A stretch of DNA of 5,041 nucleotides from Phycisphaerae bacterium (GCA_029259995.1 JAJDEC010000374.1:1-5041), one strand, 5' to 3'; positions 1 to 5,041 are shown, counted from the stretch's first letter. Notes: generated by a model from the sequence alone, not told the origin. Program-made: numbers and translations.

Positions 1-456
1 TTTGCCCGAACGCACGAAATCATCCAGCGCGCTCAGCGTTTCCTCGATCGGTGTATGCCGATCCCAGCAGTGCACCTGGTACAGATCGATGTAATCCGTT
101 CCGAGGCGCTTCAGGCTGTCATTCAATGCCTGCGTGAGATGACGCCGCGAGGAGCCCAGTGCGTTCGTGTGGGCCGGCGGTTCACCGAAGACGCGCACGA
201 CGGGGAAGTGCCCCTTCGTCGCGAGGACGATGCTGTCGCGACGTCCCTTGATGGCCTTGCCGCAGATGCGTTCGCTTTCTCCGCCGCCGTAGACGTCGGC
301 CGTGTCGAGAAAGTTACCGCCGGCTGCGATATAGGCATCGATCACGCCGTGGCTCGCCTTTTCGTCGACGCCCCAGTCGGGCATGCCGAAGTTCATCGTG
401 CCGAGACAGAGATCGGAGACGAGCAGGCCCGTGTTGCCGAGTTTTCGTAGTTGCAT
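1..456 (-). CDS. Aldo/keto reductase, N-terminal part (runs off left edge)
   Basis: Probable NADPH-dependent oxidoreductase of the aldo/keto reductase superfamily, a cytoplasmic TIM-barrel enzyme that reduces carbonyl groups; the substrate cannot be told. The 152 residues visible, out of a usual 300-350, begin with the family opening MQLRKLGNTGLLVSDLCLG. The catalytic tetrad can be assigned: Asp51 and Tyr56 in NFLDTADVYGGGESE, Lys81 in VLATKGH, and His129 in YIDLYQVHCWD. The frame is open to base 1, so the C-terminal NADP-binding part lies outside the window. I chose the ATG at 456 because MxLRKLG is where family members normally begin. In-frame ATGs at 471 and 483 would add 5 or 9 residues. 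No strong Shine-Dalgarno decides between them; GGGG lies 9 bases before 456. No neighbour here suggests a pathway. The family call is secure and the exact role is unknown. Confidence 0.93.
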   Translation of the reverse strand, partial: MQLRKLGNTGLLVSDLCLGTMNFGMPDWGVDEKASHGVIDAYIAAGGNFLDTADVYGGGESERICGKAIKGRRDSIVLATKGHFPVVRVFGEPPAHTNALGSSRRHLTQALNDSLKRLGTDYIDLYQVHCWDRHTPIEETLSALDDFVRSGK

Positions 457-768
457 TGCAGTGAGCCCCATCAGGTCCGGCATCGTTCGAGGTTCCGTCT
501 GGCTTCAACGTGAAGCCGAGTGAACGAGTGCAAGGCTGCCGAAACGTATCATGCCGGCAGATGTGACGCAAACATGCGGAGTTCGTGAATCGGCGCACAA
601 ATCAGTAATGCGGATTCTGGAACTCGCCGTGCCAACGGGAGGATTGATGCCGGGCGGCCAGACGTCGCCGTGAGGACACGGCGGCTTTGCGTCGGGGCGT
701 TGACGCGTATCGTTGGCGATGAAGACATGCCGACAGTTATCACAGGTTCACGATACGACGAGATCAGG
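457..768. other. Intergenic stretch without a supported gene
   Basis: I see no convincing coding sequence here. Reading frames cross it on both strands, but they are arginine- and serine-rich and resemble no family I know. It must hold the promoter and leader of the minus-strand aldo/keto reductase, but no clear -35/-10 pair stands out. Two small stem-loops are present: GGCTTC/GAAGCC near 501-517 in the reductase leader, and CGCCGTG/CACGGCG at 666-683. Neither has a T-run long enough to be called a terminator with confidence. Confidence 0.5.
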
Positions 769-807
769 AAAAACGCGCGATTCGACAATGTCATCGAATC
801 GCGCGTT
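769..807 (-). terminator. Strong Rho-independent terminator, minus strand
   Basis: A perfect 14-bp inverted repeat, AACGCGCGATTCGA (772-785) and its complement (794-807), encloses an 8-base loop. Read on the minus strand, the stem runs directly into TTTTT (773-769). It begins 37 bases past the TAA stop of the pseudopilin 3' remnant. That is the position expected of the terminator of an ancestral pseudopilin gene. No gene reads towards it from the plus side, so it acts for minus-strand transcription. Confidence 0.85.
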
Positions 808-844
808 GCAGATTTCCAGAAAGTGCAATTCGTAAGCTTGCCGA

Positions 845-967
845 TTACATTCCGTCCTGAATCTTCCAGTTGGGCTGCCAGATCGTCGCCGTCGGCGTCA
901 GGGCGACGCGGGTGTCGTAATACTGATACGACGCATGCCCGTCGGCGAAACCGAGCCCGAAACGGTG
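845..967 (-). pseudogene. 3'-end remnant of a pseudopilin-like (H-Xn-DG) gene
   Basis: On the minus strand this frame encodes a C-terminus starting GLGFADGHASYQYYD and ending WKIQDGM, followed by TAA (845-847). It nearly duplicates the C-terminus of the intact pseudopilin gene at 1549-2457. Over 36 codons (848-955) there are 9 base differences, and only one changes an amino acid (Tyr for Phe). Homology stops abruptly beyond 955, and the frame meets TGA at 968-970. There is no start codon or ribosome site, so it cannot make a protein alone. A good terminator follows the stop. It is either the displaced original end of the intact gene or the last piece of a deleted tandem paralogue. Confidence 0.88.
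848..955 (-). repeat. Direct repeat copy A (108 bp, pseudopilin 3' end)
   Basis: Matches 1552-1659 in the same orientation with 9 mismatches in 108 bases and no gaps by eye. The match ends exactly before the stop codon on one side (TAA here, TGA in copy B) and after the Leu-Gly codons preceding FADG on the other. The offset between copies is 704 bp. Together with copy B it flanks the plus-strand gene at 1080-1544. Confidence 0.92.
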
Positions 968-1079
968 TCAGGATGATTTTGGCGGCTTGGTTTGCGCAAC
1001 GGCCAGCGACGCGTGATCGAGGAAGGCTGAAAATCCGTGATTCTGTGCAGGAAATCAAGAATGCTTTGGAGCGCCCGAA

Positions 1080-1544
1080 TTGTCAGACATATCGCCCGAT
1101 CTATCCTGTGCAATGATTCTGAATGTTCTTCGGGCACTATCGCCGAAGCTTCAGCTTTGGGAGGGCTTCCTGCTGCCGGCGACGTCGGAGTATACCCCCG
1201 ACATCATTCCGAAATGGCGAGAAGCATGGGGTTCCGATGAAAATCTGGAACGTGTCGCAAACGAGACGTTGATTGCCGATCTCTTGATGAATTGCGCCGA
1301 CTATCGCGAGGTCACAGCGGAGCAGATCGACGAGATCGCGCGCGTATATGCGATTCTGTTAGAGGCGGAAGCCAGGCGATTGCTTGAGCCACATGAATTC
1401 AAGGTCGAGATTTACTTCTCGACCGAACCGATACGCCCATATGAAGGTCCGGGCGGACGACTTATCGTCAACCCAATGGACCACGATACTCAGGTCACTG
1501 TCTATCGAGTTCGCCAGTCCGACACTGGCGCAGGTGACGCGTAG
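1080..1544 (+). CDS. Hypothetical protein, 154 aa, TTG start, between two direct repeats
   Basis: I do not recognise this protein. The predicted product is acidic and soluble, with no signal peptide or membrane segment. Residues 41-102 look helical (ANETLIADLLMNCADYREV, then EQIDEIARVYAILLEAEARR). The last 50 residues look beta-rich (FKVEIYFSTEPIRPY, then TQVTVYRVRQSD). The start at TTG 1080 is favoured by GGAG at 1068-1071 with an 8-base spacer; the in-frame ATG at 1113 has no such site. The TAG stop is 4 bases from the stop of the convergent pseudopilin gene. Even helix periodicity and lack of low complexity argue for a real gene. It is the only full gene inside the 704-bp unit bounded by duplicated pseudopilin ends, so it may have arrived as cargo. 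Its size and composition would suit a small cytoplasmic accessory or immunity-like protein, but nothing in the sequence shows that. Confidence 0.68.
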   Translation: MSDISPDLSCAMILNVLRALSPKLQLWEGFLLPATSEYTPDIIPKWREAWGSDENLERVANETLIADLLMNCADYREVTAEQIDEIARVYAILLEAEARRLLEPHEFKVEIYFSTEPIRPYEGPGGRLIVNPMDHDTQVTVYRVRQSDTGAGDA

Positions 1545-1548
1545 AGGG

Positions 1549-2457
1549 TCACATCCCGTCCTGAATCTTCCAGTTGGGCTGCCAGATCGTTGCCGTCGGC
1601 GTCAGCGCGACGCGTGTGTCGTAAAACTGATACGACGCATGTCCATCTGCGAAGCCGAGCGACCATTTGGAGAACTGCTGGTGCCAGCCGTAGCCTTGCG
1701 GTCCGGCGAGCGACGAGAGGACGGACGGGCCAGCGCGATAGGTCTTTGCATAGAAGCCCTGTTCAGGAACGAGGACAAATCGAGAGGCATCGCCGCCCGT
1801 CATGTATCTTGCGATTCGAAGTGCATAGGGCGGATTGGCGTAGGCCGGATCGAAGATCTCCCGCGATGTGAAGCTGCCGCCGCCGAACCAGTTGTAGCCC
1901 TGTGCGAATCGCGTGTTGAGCGAATAGCTGTTGCCGTTGGTGTGGTACGAACCGAATTGCTCCTGTGGAATCGGGACCAATGGTTGACCGATGATCGGCG
2001 TCTCCTTGGTCTTGTCGCTCGGGCAGTGAAAGATATTTGCGCCGTCGGAATTCTCGAGCGGAACATTGCCCGAGATCATCTTGTTCACGAATCGATCTTC
2101 CGATCGATACAGTTCGGCGTCGGACGTGTATCCGTCGTCATCCGGAAATGGCGCCTTGATGCCGCCGAAGACGTATGGCGTATACAGCGTGACGCCCGAA
2201 TATCCACTCAGTGTGGGGCGGATATACCAGGGAAGATAGGGCGTCGACGAATTCTGGACGTCGTCCAGGTACTGATGGCATGACTGAAGGATCTGACGCT
2301 GATTCGAAAGGCAATAGGCGACGCGCGCCTTTTCCCGCGCCTGGCTCAGCCCCGGCAGTATCAGCGCGATCAGCAATGCGATGATCGCGATGACGACAAG
2401 AAGCTCGATGAGTGTGAATGCACGAGTTCGTCGTGCGAATGGATTGGATTCCGGCAT
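1549..2457 (-). CDS. Pseudopilin-like protein: prepilin-type N-terminus and H-Xn-DG C-terminus
   Basis: A 302-residue protein of the large planctomycete family with a type IV prepilin/type II secretion pseudopilin N-terminus. Residues 1-13 form a short basic leader. The cleavage and methylation site is A13 followed by FTLIELLVVIAIIALLIALI, with Glu18 at mature position +5, and the hydrophobic helix reaches about residue 34. Alanine replaces the usual glycine before the cut. The helix continues as SQAREKAR and then a Cys-rich turn (Cys49, Cys60). An FHCPSD motif at 143-148 and FADGHASYQFYD at 269-280 are typical of the family. His259 is 11 residues before Asp271-Gly272, a variant of the H-X9-DG motif. 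It probably sits in the inner membrane and faces the periplasm; these proteins have no settled function. The ATG at 2457 is chosen because GGAGG (2468-2472) lies 10 bases upstream. A start at 2598 would add 47 residues before the leader and misplace it. It probably shares a transcript with the zinc-ribbon gene 165 bases upstream. Confidence 0.93.
   Translation of the reverse strand: MPESNPFARRTRAFTLIELLVVIAIIALLIALILPGLSQAREKARVAYCLSNQRQILQSCHQYLDDVQNSSTPYLPWYIRPTLSGYSGVTLYTPYVFGGIKAPFPDDDGYTSDAELYRSEDRFVNKMISGNVPLENSDGANIFHCPSDKTKETPIIGQPLVPIPQEQFGSYHTNGNSYSLNTRFAQGYNWFGGGSFTSREIFDPAYANPPYALRIARYMTGGDASRFVLVPEQGFYAKTYRAGPSVLSSLAGPQGYGWHQQFSKWSLGFADGHASYQFYDTRVALTPTATIWQPNWKIQDGM
1552..1659 (-). 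repeat. Direct repeat copy B (108 bp, inside the intact pseudopilin gene)
   Basis: These are the last 36 codons before the stop of the intact pseudopilin-like gene, repeated at 848-955 at 99/108 identity. Unlike copy A, copy B is followed by no clear terminator: only a 7-bp stem-loop without a T-run lies beyond it (1512-1530), inside the end of the convergent gene. Confidence 0.92.
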
Positions 2458-2466
2458 CGTACGTAG

Positions 2467-2472
2467 ACCTCC
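2467..2472 (-). promoter_or_regulatory. Shine-Dalgarno of the pseudopilin-like gene
   Basis: GGAGGT on the minus strand, ending 9 bases before the ATG at 2457. It fixes the start and rules out the longer in-frame reading from 2598, which would put the prepilin leader about 60 residues into the protein. Confidence 0.85.
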
Positions 2473-2622
2473 GTTGACCCGTCTCTTCCCACGTGACCCA
2501 ACGATTGACATTGCGCTGACAAGCGACGCTTGAACGGATAGGCGGCGACGAACCGCCACATGCTTCGGGCGACAAGATGATTGAGTCGTTACGATCAAAA
2601 CGCTGACCTCCGGACTCGGCGA

Positions 2623-3021
2623 TTACTCGGAGGGTGGCAGCGGCTTTCCGTCGTCTTCCAAGATTGGCTCTGGTTCCGGATCCAGTTCCTCACGTTTCGG
2701 CGGAAAGCAGATCATGCAGCGACCGGGGCTGTTTGGGACGTCCGACGAAAAGTAATAGCTTCCGCAGAGCTGGCATGACGCGACGCGATACACATGCTTC
2801 TCGCCGCATTTTCCGCAAAAAAGCGGTACGCCGTCTGCACGTTGCTCTTCCTCGGACGCTTCCAATGCCGTCAACTGAACGACGGCGTCGCACGCATCGC
2901 ACATCCATGCCGTCGTCGAATCCGGTGAATCGGGCGACTGCGGCGCTCGTTGCGACAGCCAGAACACGAACCCAGCGGCAAGAAAACAAACGACGGCGAT
3001 CGTTATTTTTAACGTCTTAAT
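2623..3021 (-). CDS. Membrane-anchored zinc-ribbon protein, probable ATT start
   Basis: A 132-residue protein of no named family that I recognise. Residues 6-22 form one transmembrane helix (ITIAVVCFLAAGFVFWL) behind a basic start, IKTLK. Four Cys-X2-Cys knuckles follow: Cys41/44, Cys69/72, Cys83/86 and Cys102/105. They suggest two zinc ribbons, and a proline- and acid-rich tail ends the chain. By the positive-inside rule, the basic N-terminus suggests that the zinc domain faces the periplasm. No ATG, GTG or TTG occurs in frame between the upstream stop (3151-3153) and a GTG at 2967, which lies inside the membrane helix and would destroy it. The ATT at 3021 has GAGAGG 7 bases upstream, so I take it as the start; GTG 2967 is the conservative alternative. 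The gene is 165 bases upstream of the pseudopilin gene on the same strand, which suggests joint expression and perhaps a joint role. Confidence 0.8.
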   Translation of the reverse strand: MKTLKITIAVVCFLAAGFVFWLSQRAPQSPDSPDSTTAWMCDACDAVVQLTALEASEEEQRADGVPLFCGKCGEKHVYRVASCQLCGSYYFSSDVPNSPGRCMICFPPKREELDPEPEPILEDDGKPLPPSE

Positions 3022-3028
3022 GCCTGAT

Positions 3029-3034
3029 CCTCTC
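3029..3034 (-). promoter_or_regulatory. Shine-Dalgarno supporting an ATT start at 3021
   Basis: GAGAGG on the minus strand, 7 bases before ATT at 3021-3019, with a further AGG at 3025-3023. No other ribosome site lies near the start of the transmembrane segment. It is the main evidence that translation begins at ATT rather than at the GTG at 2967. Confidence 0.5.
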
Positions 3035-3093
3035 GAATCTTCGCCTGCGGAATCTCGGAGACGGCAATCCCTCTCATGGCTCGACGAGAGGTG

Positions 3094-3122
3094 ATTATAG
3101 CCCGGCGAATTGTTAATGAAAA
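3094..3122 (-). promoter_or_regulatory. Sigma-70-type promoter for the zinc-ribbon/pseudopilin unit
   Basis: On the minus strand a perfect TATAAT (3099-3094) lies 17 bases after TTTTCA (3122-3117), which matches 4 of 6 bases of the -35 consensus. Transcription would begin near 3087 and give a leader of about 66 bases before the ATT at 3021. This is the best promoter-like match I found in the window, and its place fits the operon. Confidence 0.65.
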
Positions 3123-3127
3123 CAATT
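3108..3127. promoter_or_regulatory. 20-bp dyad overlapping the -35 region (possible operator)
   Basis: AATTGTT (3108-3114) and AACAATT (3121-3127) form a perfect 7-bp inverted repeat around a 6-base centre. It covers the -35 hexamer and half the spacer of the minus-strand promoter. A dimeric repressor bound there would block the polymerase. No regulator gene is present in the window, and AT-rich dyads arise by chance, so this is tentative. Confidence 0.35.
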
Positions 3128-3203
3128 GGGATTGGGGAGCGTCGGTCATTCTAGCCATTGATCCTGATTTGACGTTCCGCTTGTGTTCAGCGTGCCCGGT
3201 TCG

Positions 3204-3226
3204 AAGGCTCCATACCCTGGAGCCTT
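3204..3226. repeat. Perfect 9-bp hairpin in the intergenic region
   Basis: AAGGCTCCA (3204-3212) and TGGAGCCTT (3218-3226) enclose the loop TACCC. Neither strand shows a T-run after the stem, so it is not a standard intrinsic terminator. It lies about 115 bases upstream of the predicted start of the minus-strand operon transcript. Its role is unknown. Confidence 0.6.
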
Positions 3227-3434
3227 GCGTCGAGCATTCGGATTCAAGCCGCCACCGTGGCAGTTGGATCTGATGTCGTATTCCACAAAGTCTTTTAATG
3301 AAAGATGTTAGAGAAGTAGTTCTGTTGACGCAGCGCAAATTCGCGAGCATGCCGCCATCGGGCCAAGTAGCCAAATCTCGATCGGAGGTCGCTGAGGAAA
3401 CCGCTGACGATCATGCAATCGCATGGCGACCTGA

Positions 3435-3721
3435 TTGGACATCTTTGCCGCCAAAACCGCCAAATACCGATTCATGGTCCCAAAGTATTGCAACCAGATC
3501 GCTTTGCGCGGTAAGGTTAACTCTGTTCGAAGTGCGAGCCGGACAATCTGCATTTGACGCCGAACAGCGTCGCGCACTGGGCATCGAATATCTTGCAAAG
3601 GAATTGGTCTTCGGATGAGCAATTTGTCATTGCCGCCACGGGGTTTCTCAATGGAGCCGTGCGTGGAGGGTCAGTCCTCGTCGTCAGCGGATTCCAGCGT
3701 GTCGATCCGGGGGCTGCTTGA
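3435..3721 (+). pseudogene. Possible frameshifted gene fragment
   Basis: Two overlapping plus-strand frames read more like protein than their surroundings. Frame one (3435-3557) includes IFAAKTAKYRFMVPKYCNQI. Frame two (3521-3721) includes LCSKCEPDNLHLTP, QFVIAATGFLNGAVRGGSVL and VVSGFQRVDPGAA before TGA. Frame two has about two thirds G or C at third positions and few arginines, unlike the other frames here. Neither frame has an ATG start with a ribosome site, and joining them needs a frameshift in the overlap. I recognise no family. This may be the tail of a decayed gene, or chance. Confidence 0.22.
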
Positions 3722-3880
3722 ACGTCGAACCTTGAAACGAACAGGGCGACTCGAATCTCAATGGAATCAGACCACGCATCAGTCAACTGTGAACCGGGCG
3801 GCATCGTGATCGACGTTGCGTTTCGCTCCATCCATCACTGCTGTTCCCATACATCGAATCGTTCGAAATCGAATACAAAC

Positions 3881-3886
3881 AGGAGG
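3881..3886 (+). promoter_or_regulatory. Shine-Dalgarno of the secreted repeat protein
   Basis: AGGAGG, a full match to the anti-SD sequence, ends 12 bases before the ATG at 3899. The spacer is longer than the usual 5-9 bases, but no other in-frame start is nearer, and the signal peptide begins at this ATG. Confidence 0.75.
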
Positions 3887-3898
3887 TAAAGAGCAATC

Positions 3899-5041
3899 AT
3901 GTCACGTAAATCTCGAGTTTTCCCAACCTACTTGCCCGTCGTTCTCGTCGGGCTTCTTGCGTCGTCGTTGCAGGCACAAGTCGCGACCTTACTCGTGAAT
4001 GACGATGCGCCGCTGGGCGCTGTGGGCATGGTCACGGGCATTGACTCCCCGCAAACCAATGGCAACGGCGGATGGGCCGTTGTCGTCAACACGAACGATG
4101 GCGGTGGTGCGGTCGAACGGATTTGGGGTACGCCCGACGGCGTTACGCCGCCGGCATCGCTCGCCGTCGAGGGAATCGTCGGGATTTACACGACGACGGA
4201 TCTGCAGAACACGATCGATATCGATGATGCCGGAAACGTCATTTATCGATCGCAGATCAGTGATCCGCCCGGAACACAACCCGGCATATTCATTAACGAT
4301 GTGAATTTTATTATTGAGGAAACGTCGATTACGGCGGGGCCTTTCACGGGCTTCGTGTGGGATCTCATCAGCCCGGCCCATCAATTGACGTATGACGGCG
4401 TACCCTTCTTCAACGCCCGCGTCCGGCATCCTGACGGGCTCGGTGGCGAGGATCTTTACGAACACCTCATGCGCGGCGCGGATTTCGAAGTCCTGCTCAG
4501 CTGCGGCGACACGGTTCCCGGTCTGCCCGAAATCCTCGACTTCGACAGCAGTTGCCTCGATTCCTGGTATCACATGTCGGGATCCGGCATGGAATACATC
4601 ACGGAAGTCGAAATGGAAACCGGCGGAACGGCGCTGACAACGACTGATGACAACGCGATCGTTGTGTCCGGCTTTGCCTACTATGCCGATCGTGCGATCG
4701 TGCAGGAGAACGCCATTGTCCCGACGTCGATCGGCGGACTCGTCGGAGAGAACTGGGACAACTTCGACTACATGGACGTGAATGACTTCGGCGAAATCTT
4801 CATCGCCGGGGATACGACGGCGACGACGACTTCCGACGAGTTCATCTTCTTCGACGGGCAGATCATTCTGCGCGAGGGCGACATCATCGGCGCGGGCGCA
4901 ATCAGCAGCTCCGTCGGCTATGCCGACATGAATGAGATGGGCGACTGGGCCGCCATCTGGACAGTCGGCGGCGTCGAGTCCCTGCTTTTCAACGGCGAAG
5001 TCGTTCTGCAGGTCGGCGACCTCGTCGACATCGACGGCGAC
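3899..5041 (+). CDS. Large secreted repeat protein, N-terminal part (runs off right edge)
   Basis: The 381 residues visible are open to the last base. The N-terminus is a signal peptide: basic MSRKSR, a hydrophobic core around VVLVGLLASSL, and a likely cut after Ala26 (LQA/Q). The mature part is acidic and beta-rich, with few lysines. It carries loosely repeated blocks: DIDDAGNVIYRS (about 105-116), VNDFGEIFIAGDT (about 297-309) with FIFFDGQIILREGD soon after, and MNEMGDWAAIWTVGG (about 343-357) with LLFNGEVVLQVGD soon after. Each block has an Asn/Asp-X-X-Gly turn, then strands, then a phrase like (L)xxGD. This suggests a beta-propeller or stacked beta repeats, as in large uncharacterised exported proteins of planctomycetes. 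Two cysteines lie near 202 and 221. The start is set by AGGAGG at 3881-3886, with a rather long 12-base spacer. The function is unknown, and any anchor or sorting signal would be beyond the window. Confidence 0.88.
   Translation, partial: MSRKSRVFPTYLPVVLVGLLASSLQAQVATLLVNDDAPLGAVGMVTGIDSPQTNGNGGWAVVVNTNDGGGAVERIWGTPDGVTPPASLAVEGIVGIYTTTDLQNTIDIDDAGNVIYRSQISDPPGTQPGIFINDVNFIIEETSITAGPFTGFVWDLISPAHQLTYDGVPFFNARVRHPDGLGGEDLYEHLMRGADFEVLLSCGDTVPGLPEILDFDSSCLDSWYHMSGSGMEYITEVEMETGGTALTTTDDNAIVVSGFAYYADRAIVQENAIVPTSIGGLVGENWDNFDYMDVNDFGEIFIAGDTTATTTSDEFIFFDGQIILREGDIIGAGAISSSVGYADMNEMGDWAAIWTVGGVESLLFNGEVVLQVGDLVDIDGD

Larger units (their letters stand above)
3128..3880. other. Long stretch without a defensible gene
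   Basis: About 750 bases between the divergent zinc-ribbon operon and the secreted repeat protein. Several reading frames of 60-106 codons exist on both strands, but none has a good ribosome site, a recognisable motif and coding-like composition together. The longest plus-strand one (3298-3618) has a visibly lower G/C share at third codon positions than a shorter frame overlapping it (3521-3721). The stretch holds a 9-bp hairpin (3204-3226) and what may be fragments of a decayed gene. It should also contain the promoter of the gene at 3899, though no clear hexamers stand out. Confidence 0.5.

Noticed and set aside
664..688. Stem-loop CGCCGTG/CACGGCG followed by TTT on the plus strand.
   Set aside because: The T-run is only three bases and no plus-strand gene leads into it.
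549..1116. Long overlapping reading frames on both strands (549-1058 minus, 670-1116 plus).
   Set aside because: Both are rich in Arg and Ser, resemble no family, and run across the terminator and the pseudopilin remnant, which is read in another frame.
1512..1530. 7-bp stem-loop CGCCAGT/ACTGGCG as terminator of the convergent genes.
   Set aside because: There is no T-run on either side and it lies inside the coding end of the 1080-1544 gene; at most it is a pause site.
1384..2283. A 299-codon plus-strand frame opposite the pseudopilin gene.
   Set aside because: It is an antisense shadow of a well-supported gene in GC-rich DNA, and it overlaps the end of the 1080-1544 gene in another frame.
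2458..2598. Extension of the pseudopilin gene to a start at 2598.
   Set aside because: It would put 47 residues before the prepilin leader; GGAGG before 2457 marks the proper start.
2607..2633. Inverted repeat CCTCCG/CGGAGG around the zinc-ribbon stop codon.
   Set aside because: The stem is six bases with a 15-base loop and no T-run, so it is not a credible terminator or attenuator.
3196..3226. GGTTCGA next to a stem, resembling the T-arm of a tRNA.
   Set aside because: The bases around it do not form a 5-bp T-stem, and no acceptor, D or anticodon arm can be drawn upstream.
3009..3374. A 121-codon minus-strand frame overlapping the start of the zinc-ribbon gene.
   Set aside because: It spans the predicted promoter and dyad, has no recognisable motif, and is in a different frame from the transmembrane segment.
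3298..3809. Two plus-strand frames (3298-3618 and 3615-3809) joined by an ATGA overlap as a coupled gene pair.
   Set aside because: The overlap is attractive, but both have weak composition, poor ribosome sites and no recognisable domain, and another frame in the same stretch looks more coding-like.
3761..3889. Short plus-strand frame ending inside the ribosome site of the secreted protein gene, suggesting translational coupling.
   Set aside because: It has no ribosome site, no motif and unconvincing codon use.

Overview
The window looks like chromosomal DNA from a member of the Planctomycetota, perhaps the Phycisphaerae side of that phylum. This rests on three things seen here: a pseudopilin-like protein with a prepilin N-terminus and a processing-associated H-Xn-DG C-terminus, a large secreted protein with degenerate repeats of a type common in that phylum, and moderately GC-rich, loosely packed genes. 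The phylum assignment is an inference from protein style, not from a marker gene.

Layout. The left edge (1-456, minus) holds the N-terminal half of an aldo/keto reductase that runs out of the window. Bases 457-844 hold no convincing gene but contain a strong intrinsic terminator on the minus strand (769-807). Just above it lies a 3'-end remnant of a pseudopilin-like gene (845-967, minus). A plus-strand gene of unknown function (1080-1544) follows. It converges on the intact pseudopilin-like gene (1549-2457, minus), whose last 36 codons before the stop are about 92% identical to the remnant. Upstream of the pseudopilin gene is a small membrane-anchored protein with four Cys-X2-Cys pairs (2623-3021, minus). 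It appears to start at a non-canonical ATT codon and lies behind a good minus-strand promoter (3094-3122) that overlaps a dyad. Bases 3128-3880 hold no gene I can defend, only short decayed-looking reading frames and a 9-bp hairpin. The right edge (3899-5041, plus) is the N-terminal part of a large secreted repeat protein that continues beyond the window.

How it fits together. The zinc-ribbon membrane protein and the pseudopilin probably form one minus-strand transcription unit. The most interesting structure is at its 3' end. Two 108-bp direct repeats, both encoding the pseudopilin C-terminus, flank the unknown plus-strand gene with an offset of 704 bp. Recombination between them would remove that gene and rejoin the pseudopilin to the outer copy and its terminator. 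This resembles a small cassette inserted into the 3' end of a gene with the end rebuilt, although no recombinase is visible. A truncated tandem paralogue is the main alternative.
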